From Ornithodoros turicata (lineage: Eukaryota; Arthropoda; Arachnida; Ixodida; Argasidae): a stretch of DNA of 64,000 nucleotides. A program made the translations under genes and the position numbers. Below are positions 11,125-23,400 of this stretch, in pieces. The notes under the pieces were generated by a model. The model did no database searches and was not told the DNA's origin. It saw only the letters and a program-made list of their open reading frames with translations. Where the stretch lies: assembly GCF_037126465.1 (NCBI RefSeq), contig NC_088202.1, positions 90,069,111 through 90,133,110 on the forward strand, in the 5' to 3' direction. Position 1 is the stretch's first letter, and each line of letters opens with the position of its first letter.

Positions 11125-12965
11125 CGTCTTCCCGGTATGCACATGTGTGTATCTATGTGTTACTCCCAAGTGCAGTACCCTCTTGCTGCTGATTCTCTGA
11201 GAATTTTAGCAGATTTAGATGTAATTGAAGTGCTAGAGTCATATTTAAAGATGATAACTTGAGTATAGAAATACTGAACCCAATTTAATTGAAAGCTCTA
11301 CCTCATTTCAAGGTTGTCAGTGTCAGTATTTAAACAAGAGGGTACTGCATCGTGAGGGCCCAAACTTTACCAAAACAATACTTGTCCATGTGTGCCTGTA
11401 ATGCCCATTTGTTGCCCACTATACAACGCTATTACTTGTCTTGTACTGTGCTCATCTGGAGCTTGATTCATACATTCAAGCATCACTTTACTACATTTTG
11501 GTGTAGAATGACTTAATTTCTTCTGCACCCATGAACACCAATATCACCAGACACCATCATTGTCAGAAATTTTGTAAAACTAGTGGTATCCTTTGGAAAG
11601 GGAAGACAGTAATATTTGTAAAGCATTATTCAAATTTTGTGTGCACATATTTATCCGGTTCAGACTTACCCCTCTATTTTCTGTAGTGGGTTTTGATTGC
11701 AAGGAGAAATAATATGAGGGTCATTGGTTGTATTTGTTTGACAATGAAAATCATATTAAAATGTATCCTAGAGTTTCATAAAACTTCAGTTATAAGCATA
11801 ACAGCCTTTTTTTTAAATATATAACTACCTCTTTTCAACTCAATCAAAGTGTTTCAAAACTTCCTTGGAAGGCCATGTGGCTACATGACTGCTCGCAATC
11901 ATATCTAAGTGTCTTGCATGCAACCACAATCTGTTCCTAAGTTCCAATTTAAGTTGCACATGTAGAGCAGTGTTGTGTAGTTCTATTGTCTACTTAGTAA
12001 TATTTTCAGTTTTCAGATACTTACTGCTGCCAGTGTGCAGTTGGTTATTTTCCTGTTATGTGTACCTGTTCTCTTACCACTGGGCAACAGTATATAATGG
12101 ATCGTAACACAATATCCTGGGCCATTGTCCAGGAGTGACCTATGAAGAGAAGGAAATTGTTCGCTTTTTGTGACGTCCTCGTTGTGTATCAAGAATAAAG
12201 TTTACTTGTGAGGAGATGTTACAGCCACAGCAGTATACTACCTAATGTACTGCTATGTGGGAAGTTGCCAGTGGAAACTTAAATTGCTTTGAAAGATAAG
12301 AAGCATTCTAAAACTCAGGGCGTTTTTTTTAGAAATCTACTTTGTTATGTCGTTATGTATTTGTCATAATGTAGGGCTATGTGTAAGATATGTAAGAGGC
12401 ATATTATTTAAGACACGAGGTAGCGTATGTGTGCCTCGAAATTTTCTCACATTTTTCTCGTCCTAAATAATATGTGTGATTCCAGAAAAGTGCTTGGCCT
12501 TGTATATTTGTCCATCTTTATTACCAAGTATGTTGTTGAGATTTCATATTGGGAACAGTGCTAAGAGTGTTCATGTTTTGATAGGTTGGTTTTTTAAAGA
12601 CGGGTATTATTGGAGGAGAAACACTCTTATCCCAATTGCACATTCCGGTGCTTGCGTCCTGTGTCTTACACAAAGTATTTGTGTGTGCCAATCATGTACA
12701 TAACATTTTCTTGTGTAGCATACAATCCTGACTCATGTATATTAGAACTCTGTTCCTCTTCACTGACACAAATCAGCATTGTTCTTGTATACTAGTAGAG
12801 GACACACTCTAACAACTTCATTGACAAAGGCCTCCATATTGGAGCTGGTGTCATGTTCTAATTTATCACATTGCTAATACAGCCTTATTTTGTACAAATC
12901 TGTGTGCTTTGTATCAAAGAGGAATAACTGCTACTTACACTCTTTTATTGAACAAATAAATATAA
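11125..12965 (+). other. Probable 3' UTR of the synphilin-like gene
   Basis: AT-rich sequence without coding ORFs follows the stop codon at 11122-11124. Candidate poly(A) signals AATAAA lie at 12194-12199 and 12955-12960. The second, after a T-rich stretch, would give a 3' UTR of about 1.85 kb. No competing exon was found. Confidence 0.5.
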
Positions 12966-14743
12966 GATAACTCGTCACACTGTTTCCATTATTTCTTGCC
13001 ATTTTGGATTGACTGTAGCTATAGATCCGTGCAGTTAATGTGGCAAAGTCACAGCAAATCTGTACTATGTAATAGCTTTTTAGTAGCCTTCATCCACTAA
13101 AACCTTATGAACCCATGCAACACTTCCCATCGAAATCTTTGCAGAGAGTCTACGTTTCGTGCATTTCACGTTGCAGCACTCGTGAACCTTCCTCATATCA
13201 AATTGTAATTAGTCATTAGACATCTTTCAAACCAAGTATGTGATCTGCTGCTATAGAGCCATCATACTATTGCATTGCAAAAGGCCAGAAAAAGTGCAAT
13301 GTTGTAAGTTTAAGGGAACAATATTAGCAATCAACACTCCAAGGATGGATCCATTGACCTCTCCTAATGTGTGCGCTGATAGGCAAGCGGAAATAGAGTG
13401 GAAGAAACATGATGTGTATCAATTCATGTATGTATTAAAAACATGACTTACGTAAAAGGAAATAAGAGCAGCATTGATGTCGTATCATTCTGAACATCCA
13501 GCAGTACACTTGACATTGCTGTACAGTGAAGTGGGATGCAACATGTCCCATGAAAATTCAATATTTTGTGAGATATGGTTCGAAAAAGAAAGCAGACAAT
13601 AATTGTGACAGGTGGCAGAGAAGGCTGAAGGTGGGCAGGCCTCTCAGAAAATTTCCATGTGCTTCCCAAGTTTTAGGAAGATTTGAATAGTTACACAGGT
13701 AAAAACTTTATTTTGATTATGTCATTGCAGAAACCATCCTCTTATTGAGGTACAAAAGCTCCGAAGCAAGGAAATGTAAAGAAACCCTCCAACTATGTAT
13801 GCTGATTTTTGGTATTCGACAGAAATGTAAAATGGCCTCTCGTGAACCTTGACTCCACTGTATAATTTTTCGTAACCCCCCCAACTTCAGTTCGCTCTAG
13901 TGAAGGCAAAAGCTGAGAAACTGACTTAACCGTACTAGTCTGCACACTAGTAGCCTTTTGAAGGTGAGGATTCTAATCGCTCAGAGTCCAGATTTCAAAC
14001 ATATGAATCTTAACGTAGCCTCGTGCATGCAAGGACAGTGTGACTGACATTTTATTACACTGACAAACCTCGTGGTATCTTTCATTCATTTCACATTCGA
14101 AACTTTAATACCAAGAATTTTATGAATATGAGTTGCACACAAGGACTTTCTTCAATTGAAGTGTTATTAGTGTGGAGGAGTATGTGGGAGTTCTTTCATC
14201 CCCATTCTGAGTGGTCGACCTTCGAGCTGTCATCAAGTTGGAGACTGTTGTAGACATGAAGCTCAATTCTAGTTGACATTATTGCTAGTTATGAGGGGTA
14301 CCAAACAAATGTGGCCTTTTTACCGTATCCAGTGTGCGGGACAAAAAGTCCCAAAGAAGGCAGAGCCTATACTGTAACACAGACAGCCTTGTAAACTGCC
14401 CCCAACACGCAGTGGTTTAATCTGGAATAAACTTCTTTTTCTTTCTCCCCCTGCCCCTGTGGTACACATCTTATTTATTTTTTGTTATTTACCAATATAC
14501 ACACATGGCTCTATGCCTTAGGCCCTTGTGCCTTAGGCCTTAGAAATCTTAGGCCCTTGTGTGTTACACATAACTGCTCTACAAAGTGCATATCTGAAGG
14601 TAATTCTTGTTAACTTATAATCACCATATTTTCCTTTTCCTTCTAACTTAACTTGCAATCACAGGGGCAATGTAAAAGTTAACTGCTGTATCTATCTGTA
14701 AAATTTCTCATTCATAAAATAAAATATTATTATATAAATATTA

Positions 14744-14784
<41 letters not shown>

Positions 14785-15129
14785 AATTCTGCAGCATTGA
14801 GCACTTATAAACACATGTTCTATGTGCGGCCAAAGAGTTTCTGCTACTTTTCTTCCTTACTATAAATAAATATATAATATAAATAATAATATATAAATAT
14901 ATTTAATAAAATTATATAAAATAAAATTTCATTTCTTTTCTCTCTCCCCCCTCTCACAATGCTCAAATTGGGGGGGGGGGGGGGGGGGGGGAACCTTAAC
15001 CTGCAACTCTGAATTTGATTCACAAGCAGTTACACAGTTGACAAGGAACCTGGCAGTATCACAATGAAACAATAACAAAATTCCTTTTGCTTACACGTAT
15101 TTTTCACCAGCTGACTGTATATTTCCAAT
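12966..15129. other. Intergenic, no gene; AT microsatellite and poly-G tract
   Basis: Only short chance ORFs are present. There is an (AT)n tract at 14741-14786, AT-rich sequence at 14860-14930, and a 22-base G run at 14970-14991 preceded by a C/T-rich stretch. Confidence 0.6.
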
Positions 15130-15430
15130 AGGACCAGCGACATGGCCAAGTGGGTGAAAGCATCCACTCGTTGGTGGCAGCCAAGGTCATGCTGAAAACT
15201 GGGAGGTGGTGGGTTCGAATCCTACCACCAGCTGTGCTGTCTGATGTTTTCCCTCCGTTTTCCGGCAAACTTTCCAGACGAATGTCGGCACAGTTCCCCC
15301 CTGAAGTCGGCCCAGGATACATACTAACCCGTCCCCCACTCCTTCCTGCTGTCCTCTCTCTGTCCATGTCTGTATGTCGCTCATAGCCACAGTTGCTTCG
15401 TGGCGCTAACGCAGAATTTTTTTTAAAAAA
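15130..15430 (+). mobile_element. tRNA-derived SINE resembling tick Ruka, near full length
   Basis: The 5' part looks like a tRNA gene with pol III promoter boxes: box A-like TGGCCAAGTGGGTGAAAGC near 15142 and box B GGTTCGAATCC near 15212. A shared body follows (GGCAAACTTTCCAGACGAAT, GTCGGCACAGTTCCCCCTGA), then a 3' end GGCGCTAACGCAGAA and an A/T-rich tail. Two further copies occur at 25634 and 62124. Naming it Ruka rests on memory of the tick SINE and needs an alignment. Confidence 0.75.
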
Positions 15431-18400
15431 GATCTCCAACAGGTTTTTCCTTGGTTGTCTGTGCAACATGAATCTGGCAGCATTGCCGCATTGGTGTCAC
15501 ATTTTTTACCCTTCCGAGTCCACCAACAAACCATGGCGCTTGTCACTGGATGGAAGAAAAAAAGTGTCCCGCAAGAATAAATACTCATGGCTCGTAGCTG
15601 CTTGTGAGTAATTGTAACCAATGAAGCATGAAGCAGCATAATCTGCAAACAAGGAAGGATTTGAAACCTTTATCTTCCTGCCTAATTCTATAACACCTGC
15701 AACAGTAACCAGAAAAGAAGATTTATGTACACTTATGGCTGCTGCGATAGCAGCGTGCTGAGACACGATAGGCTTGCTCTACCTCAACCTCTTCTGCGCT
15801 TACCCTTGCCAAGGATGAAGCCCATAAGCGAGGGACTTTATAGGTAAAAGAAAATTACCTTAATTGAGGAACTCTTTCATCTATGCATTGCTCAGCAGCT
15901 TGTGATGAAATAACATCTCAGTGTGCAATGTGTATGTTATGCATGGAAAAAAAGGCATGGGCATTGTGCATATGAAGTTTTGCAGTGAGAGCTGTTGCTA
16001 AGTATAAATGATATGTGGCCTTTGTCCGCTTGCGGGCTCGTACCTATCTCTTTGGTGCTACACCACAGAAAGTAACAATATTATGTACTAAGCAATGTGC
16101 TATGTACCTGCATCCTCTTCAAGAACACAAAAGGATGTTATAGAAGCACCCCTGGTGTTCATTATTCGTAGATTATTTTGCAAATTTTGCGACTTTCGGG
16201 GCATGTGCATTACACAGCGGGAAAAAAAGCAAAAGAAACACGAAGCAGTACATTCAGTTTAAAAAGTGGGTAATTCTCCTAAAATTAAGAAGCTTTTGTG
16301 AATCTGCAGGAGCAGGGATTTGTGCAGGATTTTCAAGGGGGTGTTTGAAGCACTAGGTAGTGTGTGAGACTAGTATCTGCTGGCTTTTCGGGCTTGTTTG
16401 ACCTTTTGGCAGGTATTTGGGGGCATAATCCCTTCATGGGAGCTTGATGTAGAGCTGCTCACAGTAACAAAGAAAATGCTTTCCATAAACAGTGCTATGA
16501 TCTATTGCTGTATGTCTGCAGCACAGCAAAAGAGAAGGAAAAAACAACAACACATTCTCACTTCATATTTGCTAAGGTGGACAGTCCTTAGGAGCGTCAA
16601 GAAAATAATTATGCAGGCATAAGGATAAAACAAATACGTAGTACAGTTTTTTTTAAGTTTCAAAGTAATACACCTTTTTAATGATCATGATCATTCATTT
16701 TCTATAATAGAAACAGCTACACACATGAGTGTAACGTAATGTATGTAATGTAATGTAATGTATATAATGTATGTATTGTAGGTAATGTATGTAAGGTAAT
16801 TCATGTTGCACATACTTCCATGTGGATAGACAGGTGGTGTTTGAAAGATCATCACATGCTATCAAAGACGGATGCCTTCTTAAGAACACACCAGTCAAAA
16901 GCACAAAGGGAAACTTTAATTACGTCGTACCCTAATATATTAAACAAAAGTATTCTTTCATGCACATACGCATGAAGACATAACAAACCAATCTGAGCAT
17001 AAAGAAACTCATGACCCAAGCCTTTCTCCTTTTCCATCCAGTTGTGTAGGTCATTATTCACACATTGGACACACATTATGTCCATCAAGATATTGTCGCG
17101 TTGGAATTGACTGCTGAAAAAACATTGTGCATCTGAAGTGGGGATCTTTACTAGGTCCCCAGCAGTGAATCAATAGGTAGCATGAAGCGGGCTGATGATG
17201 AACAGTTTCTACAGACAATGTTACTTTCTGTAGAAGCTGAGTACTCTTTGTATTCCTGCTAGGAAGCTTCCATCTGAACTGACAACTGCTATTCTAACTG
17301 CCAATTGCAATGCCATCCACATTTTATGTAAAATTTCTTTCCCATTCTAAAAATGTGGTACAATCGCACGATACACAATGTTCCTGACTCCCAAGCAGTC
17401 AGTGCATTCCTAAAGCGTTACTTACAAGGTAGAACAAATACTGCAAGCGTACAAGAACAAGACTGCATCATTGCTGTACAGTACCGGCTACAGGGTCACA
17501 TGAGTGGTAGTGTGTCAGAGGATCATGGGCCTTTAAAAGCTTATCACTGTCCCAAACAAAACAAATGTAATTATAGTGGGTACAAGCAAAGGATGATGAA
17601 TTGAAAAGGCATGGACTTTACGATGCCACACAATTTTTAGAGTGCTCTGCCCTAACTTCTCTGCTTCAACTGACATGGTGCGAACAACTGGCACTAATAT
17701 TTTTAAGAAATATACCCTATGCATACAAGCTGCATCCATGTTCAGGTACAGTCAGTGTGGGCAGGAATATCATAGGCATAATTTTGACTCTCCTTTTTCT
17801 TGAAAATTTGTAAATGTAGCAGACAACAGTGGACCATTCACCTGCAACCTTTCGGAACAAATTAAATGAAATGAAATACAGGTACAGTAGTACATGTGAC
17901 ATCTCTCCCACTGCACCCTATATCCTGACATGAAGCAGCATTCCAATTTGGTAGAAACTGCAACCCTGATCATTTTTATTCGTAAACTGCAAGAAAAATT
18001 CAACAATGTTTGATGGCTCTGTCAGTAACATTCCTGTAAAGGATATGCTTATTATTTAGTACAAAAACACTGACTTTCCTTAACATTATGCCTTCCTTCT
18101 TGGTGGCATTAAAATATACTGTCACAAGGAGCCCCTCAAAGCTCCATCCCTTGTGCATGTAACATACGTACCTGTCACCCCTGTCACGCTGTAAGACATT
18201 ATATTAAAGAAGGACAGGAGATATCTGGTTTGTTTGCTCTACAGGATGTTATACGAAACAAAGCAGACATATTGAACACTGATGAGTCATCAAGTGATCG
18301 CAGTAGAGATGCGTCGTCATCAATTTTCGCAGAATGCCATTAAAGCTTGAGAATCGTGCAACACTTCTTTGCATAATTAAGCGATGTGCAAGCGTATGCA

Positions 18401-18518
18401 CGAAGTAACGTTTGAATTATTTTGAAATTTTCAGAGCACTCACAGCAGAAATTTTCTCTGGAAAATAATACATCACGCAAACTATTCTTGCAGTCTGCCT
18501 GCAATGCCTTTTTACCAA
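15431..18518. other. Intergenic and probable VPS4 3' UTR; no gene seen
   Basis: No coding exon could be supported; short ORFs such as 17353-17604 show no recognisable domain. A (TGTAA/ATGT)n simple repeat lies at about 16735-16800. A minus-strand AATAAA at 17975-17980 could end the VPS4 transcript. Confidence 0.5.
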
Positions 18519-20117
18519 CTATCCTTCCTGCCCAAAGTCTTCCATAAACTTCCTCAACTTGTCGAGGTCTGCATCGTTGACAGTGGGCTTTGCTGTGGCA
18601 AGAGACAGCAGCATGTCACTGTTGGTGACGACAGGTTCCAACAATTTGTCGCCTGGTACATCCATCCAGGACATCTCGATTGCCCCAGGGGAGCCCGGGG
18701 AGCATGGAGTAAGAAGGTCGTCCACCATGACGGTTGGGTCCGATCGAGAGGGCCCACGTACTCGTCGAAAGTGAGTGGCTGTCTGTACTTTGCGCACAGG
18801 CTGCATGAGAGAGTCACGCACCAGTACAGAGATGTCAGCCCCACTGAAGCCTTCGCTACGGTGGGCCAGGATCTTGAAGTCGTCTTCAGTAAGTGTGTGC
18901 GGAGTGTTGCCAATGTGCAGCTGTGGAAGAGAGTGAGGAAAGTCATTGTTTGAAACACTGATGTGTCATATTATACAAAAATTCTTGTCGCAATAAAAGA
19001 AAGGCAAAGAAATACGAAAAAGTGAGCATCGGTGCTCCTACAATAGTTGATGAGATGCATACAGTAACTTGAGTTAAATGCCCTCTTCCCCGAGCACGTA
19101 GTCCATGCTCTATGTGAAAGCGAGTGAACACATCTCTGGTTATGCTGAGCCTTGCCATAGGTGGAATTACATTCACATGGAGAAAATGCTCCATACCTTG
19201 AACATGTGAAGCCGTGCTGGTTCTTCAGGTAAGGGAATATAGATCCGCTTCTCAAATCGCCTCCTGATTGCAGAGTCCAATACCCAAGGAATATTAGTAG
19301 CACCAAGAACGAGTATCCCCTCATTGTCATTCCCTACACCCTGCATTTGCACCAGAAATTCAGTCTTGATCCGGCGGGTTGCGTCAGCCTCGTTGTCTGA
19401 CCGTGTGCTGCACAACGAGTCGATCTCGTCAATAAAAATGATGCTAGGTTTTTGACTGCGCGCCATCTCAAATAGGTTCCGCACCAGTTTCTCACTTTCT
19501 CCCAACCATTTGGACACCAGGTGAGAGGACGAGACAGAGAAAAATGTCGAGTTGTTTGCTTCCGTGGCAACTGCTTTAGCCAGATAAGACTTACCAGTAC
19601 CCGGTGGGCCGAACAACAAGATGCCCTTCCACGGTTTGCGCTTGCCTGTGAACAAGTGTGGAAACTTGATGGGGAGGATGACAGCTTCTTTCAGGGCTTC
19701 CTTGGCAGCCTCTAGACCGGCAACGTCGGACCACTTCACATTTGGTTTTTCCATAACAATCGCACCCTCCAGTTGGTTCATCAGTTTTTTCTTCTCCGGA
19801 TTATCATCGTCACTTTCAGAGCTGTTGTCACCTTCTTTCTTGTCATCCGTCTCACTTTGCTTCACAGGTTTTTTCTTGCTCTCCTTGTTTCTTAGGTAAT
19901 CTTTTAGCTTCTCTGCTCGATCGAGGTACTGGACACATTTAGACCTGATACTTTCCTTCGCCCGATCTGTCTGAGCTTCGTACCTTATAGCATGAAGAAA
20001 GTACTCCACTGCATGCTCGTACAACCTCAAGGCTTCAGCGTAGTTCTTGTTTTTGTCCTCCTCTGTAGCCTTAGTGACCAAATCGATGGCCTTCTGGAGG
20101 GCACTGTTATTACTCAT
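18519..20117 (-). CDS. VPS4: VPS4, ESCRT-III-disassembling AAA ATPase (complete, 2 exons)
   Basis: Coding exons 20117-19197 and 18920-18519 are split by a 276-bp intron (AAG|GTATGG ... CCACAG|CTG, phase 0), giving 440 aa, close to vertebrate VPS4A/B. It has an N-terminal MIT domain (1 to about 75), a charged linker (75-120), Walker A GPPGTGKS (170-177), Walker B IIFIDEID (226-233), a second region of homology with the RRR arginine cluster (285-287), and in exon 2 the VPS4-specific C-terminus ending TEDF/EDFGQEG-like, here [11 protein letters not shown]4 hexamers remodel ESCRT-III filaments in endosome sorting, cytokinesis and membrane repair, acting in the cytosol at membranes. All catalytic motifs are intact. 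An acceptor-like TTTTAG just upstream of the ATG suggests a 5' UTR intron. It is transcribed divergently from the gene starting at 20436. Confidence 0.97.
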
Positions 20118-20435
20118 GTTTTACAAACCAATGTAAGCCTAAAATTAAAAAGACAACATTAATACCAAGCCACCATTAAGGGAATCAACGATTTTCTTTG
20201 GCCGTCGGTCAGCAGCCGGAAGTTTTGGCGCAACACCCTCACGCCCTTTATGTTTGGTTAAAAATACAGGAAGTTTTCGTACGCAAGGAAACAAAGATAA
20301 AACATTGCACGGATTAAATGCTCATGAAACATCTTTTAAACTAACATTCTGAACACCTGAAATTCTGTGCGTGTATTTTAAAATGACGTCATCATGCTCT
20401 CATGACGTACGTAGAGTTTCAAGCAATGGTTTGCA
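20118..20435. promoter_or_regulatory. Putative bidirectional promoter, VPS4 / PY-motif membrane protein
   Basis: 318 bp separate the VPS4 ATG (20117, minus) from the proposed ATG of the next gene (20436, plus). A perfect CRE palindrome TGACGTCA sits at 20384-20391, with a half-site TGACGTAC at about 20403-20410. No TATA box is obvious at a useful distance on either side. Promoter function is inferred from the head-to-head arrangement. Confidence 0.5.
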
Positions 20436-23400
20436 ATGCTGGGTTGGTGGTGCGTCATTTACTCAACTCTAATCACTTTTCAAATGTTTGGAAGTTGTAA
20501 GTATGATTGCATCACTGAGATTTGTGTGCACCCAGAAGGCAGGGCAACTCCCACGCAGTGACAGTGAATAGTGGTGAATAGCACGTGAGAAAACCGAAGG
20601 GCGCGCGCTGACACAAAAGGGGACACAACACAAACTGTTCCTCAGTAGGCATAGAAATAGTTTGGAGAGAACTGTTCTAAAAGTTATGTGTCAATAGGAG
20701 CTGTTTGACTCTGGGATAATAATAGGGAGCTGTGCATATCTGTTCTCTGTGGAGTCTCTTGTGTCATATATACATTAAAAAACAACGTGTCTCTACAATA
20801 ACTGACATCGTTTCGTTAACATTTCACGCAATTTGTGGGAGTGGGAGACAAAAGACATGCAATGTAAAGAGCAAAAAATTCTTCGGATGGGACAGGTCAT
20901 TATTTCGGCATTATTTATTCGCAGTGCAGTGGTTTATCCAGAATCCCAAGTACGAGGTGGGGGGGTGGGGGGGTATTATTACAGTTACGTTATAACTCAA
21001 CGTATCATTACCGACATGTCAATAAAGCTGAAATAGCAATGATCCTCCCTGTGGGGGTGCACAGGTAAAGTAAGGGAGGCGTCACCGAACTTTTGGGGGC
21101 ATAAGGGGGGCCTGGATAAATCACACAGGCAGGGCATTACAGCATTACCCTCCCGCCTTTAAAAACTTTAAAAACCTTGATCGCCACATTGGTGTCTCTT
21201 AACCCGTCGAAGCTGTGGACACATTTTCGAAATGTCTCTGGTAGAGACACAACTAGGGGCAAAATGTTGTTTTTTTTAGCCCCTGCTACATATAAGGACT
21301 GTCTGTGGCACTTACTGGTGTGACTGTCTATCAAGCAACCTTATTAGTGCAAAAATCATGTTTACGATATGGTTCAGTGTGGACTTTTCTACAGTTACAT
21401 TGCTAGACAGTGATTGGGAGTACTTGACTACCAAGTACCGCTTTCAGTACATTTATGAGTACTTGTGCCTTGCTTTAAAGGGGTTCTGAAACCATTTCCA
21501 AACTTTTGAGGAAATCACCTCGTACATATTGATCTACGTGTACCGAACATGCACATCAAAACGTTATGTCTCTGCAATCCCGCGTTACGAAGCTATTGCA
21601 ATCCAGAGGTAGCACGCGGAGCGAACTCCTCCATCGCTCTCAGCTCTTAACCTCCTCGACCGTTTTCGGAATGACATCTCATGTTCGAGAAAGGAAACGC
21701 ATTCTTTTCTGTTTCCATGACGACATAAGCTGTTGTAAAGAGGGAGACGGCCGCCGGACCAGTTTCGCCACGGTGACCCTCGGAAACTTCGAGCAAGCGC
21801 GCACACCTAAAACGTCACTTCCTGTTCGTCTGCCAATGTCCCTTAGCGTTGTTCGGCACCACCGTCGACAGTGGCTTTAAAAAAATGCTGTTTTAAAAAC
21901 CCAATAGTAAAAAAAACGTTCAAGTGATGAATGTGGGACTTTGCGTGTCGGCTCCATGGACTACAACGTATGAAAAGATGCCATACATTCAGTGGGTTGC
22001 ATTTGTTTTCCCAACCCCTTAAAGTACATTCCAAATTGTGCACTTTGTGCTATACTTCGAAAATTTTGTTCAGTACGTTTTCATGAAGTACCCAACTGAT
22101 AATGCAAAAAAAGATAAGGACACACCAATAAATAACTTTTGTGTCTGTTAGGGCCTTTCTAGAAGAAGAAAATGCAGTGTTGACTGGTTTGAAATGTTGA
22201 TAGCCAAAACAACTACTTTTATATCCTTCAACGGTTCAAAGTCGAGAACACAAAAATACGTATACACGTTATGCGCTGCAATAGGCAGCGCGATAATTTC
22301 ATGTTTCATAATTTCACGTTCATGTTCATGTTTCAGTCTGTTCCGTGTTTTCAAGTCCTGACTTTATTGCACTGTTCCTTTCAGTTTTGAAGAAATGGAG
22401 AGACTAGAAGGCACACATGCTTTGTTTCATACTTTTACGTTTTTATGTGCTAACGTGGAGAATTGTGTTGCAAACACCTAAGACACAAAAGATAGGAAGC
22501 TTTGCATTGCGCTTTCTGTTCTTTTGTGGCTTATATCAGGGTCCCTTGATAACTACTATTATCATTGACTACGTTTACCTGTATCAAGAGACCGTGCTTA
22601 TATGTACGGTTTCTTGTTTTTAGCGATTATATTTTAGACCTCCCGAAATGTGGCCAAAAATGAGTGCAAGACCAAATTACAGTGATACAAGTTTGAATTG
22701 GCTTATAACTAAGGTTCCGGGATTTCGGAGTTCATTTCTGGGTGTTACCGGAGGATGTTTTTCGGAGTTCATTCTATTTTCAAAAATGATTTTTTCGGAG
22801 TGTATCGTTTACAGCTCAGTTAATATCCGAAATTCGGAGAGCACTTGACGACGCACACACAGTTCTACAGCGAAAACGCAGTTGTCACATTTATTGCTTC
22901 AACACTAAAGAGACATAACCTTAACAACACATTTCGTGCGACGCACTGAGGTGTTCCGCAATTACGAAAGCACCCTTTCCGTGTGCTCACTGTTACGCGG
23001 CAATACTTACATAGGACAACCTCTGCATCGCGATTGAGGGACGATGTGAACTCCTAGAAATCAGGGTACTACTTGACGTAGTCGCAGGGCAGCTTGCGTC
23101 CCATCTTGTCGTCAGCACTGTAACTAGTCGCAATTTCAAAAAGACCACTCTGTATGACCACGGTTCGATGCTTATTTTAGTGCTTATGTCACATGTAGGA
23201 CAAGGAAATCGGAAAACAGGCTAGGGGAAAACCCGGCTGGTGGATCCTCAAGTGGTCGAGATAACTGTCGAAAGAATCGCTAGGTCACAGAAACCATTGT
23301 TATGTTGCCGTGGGGTCAGTATCCGAGGTCAGAAGAAACCCAGGACCCAATAGGAGGCCGAGAACAATAACCCGGTTATCAGGGAAAACATCTGCCAAGC

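Noticed and set aside
14970..14991. Poly-G tracts here and at about 2130-2145 and 23742-23751 as functional G-quadruplex elements
   Set aside because: Uninterrupted homopolymers are more likely simple repeats or length-uncertain sequence; nothing around them suggests function.
17353..17604. 83-codon ORF in the intergenic region
   Set aside because: No recognisable domain, splice context or neighbouring exons; length is within chance expectation.
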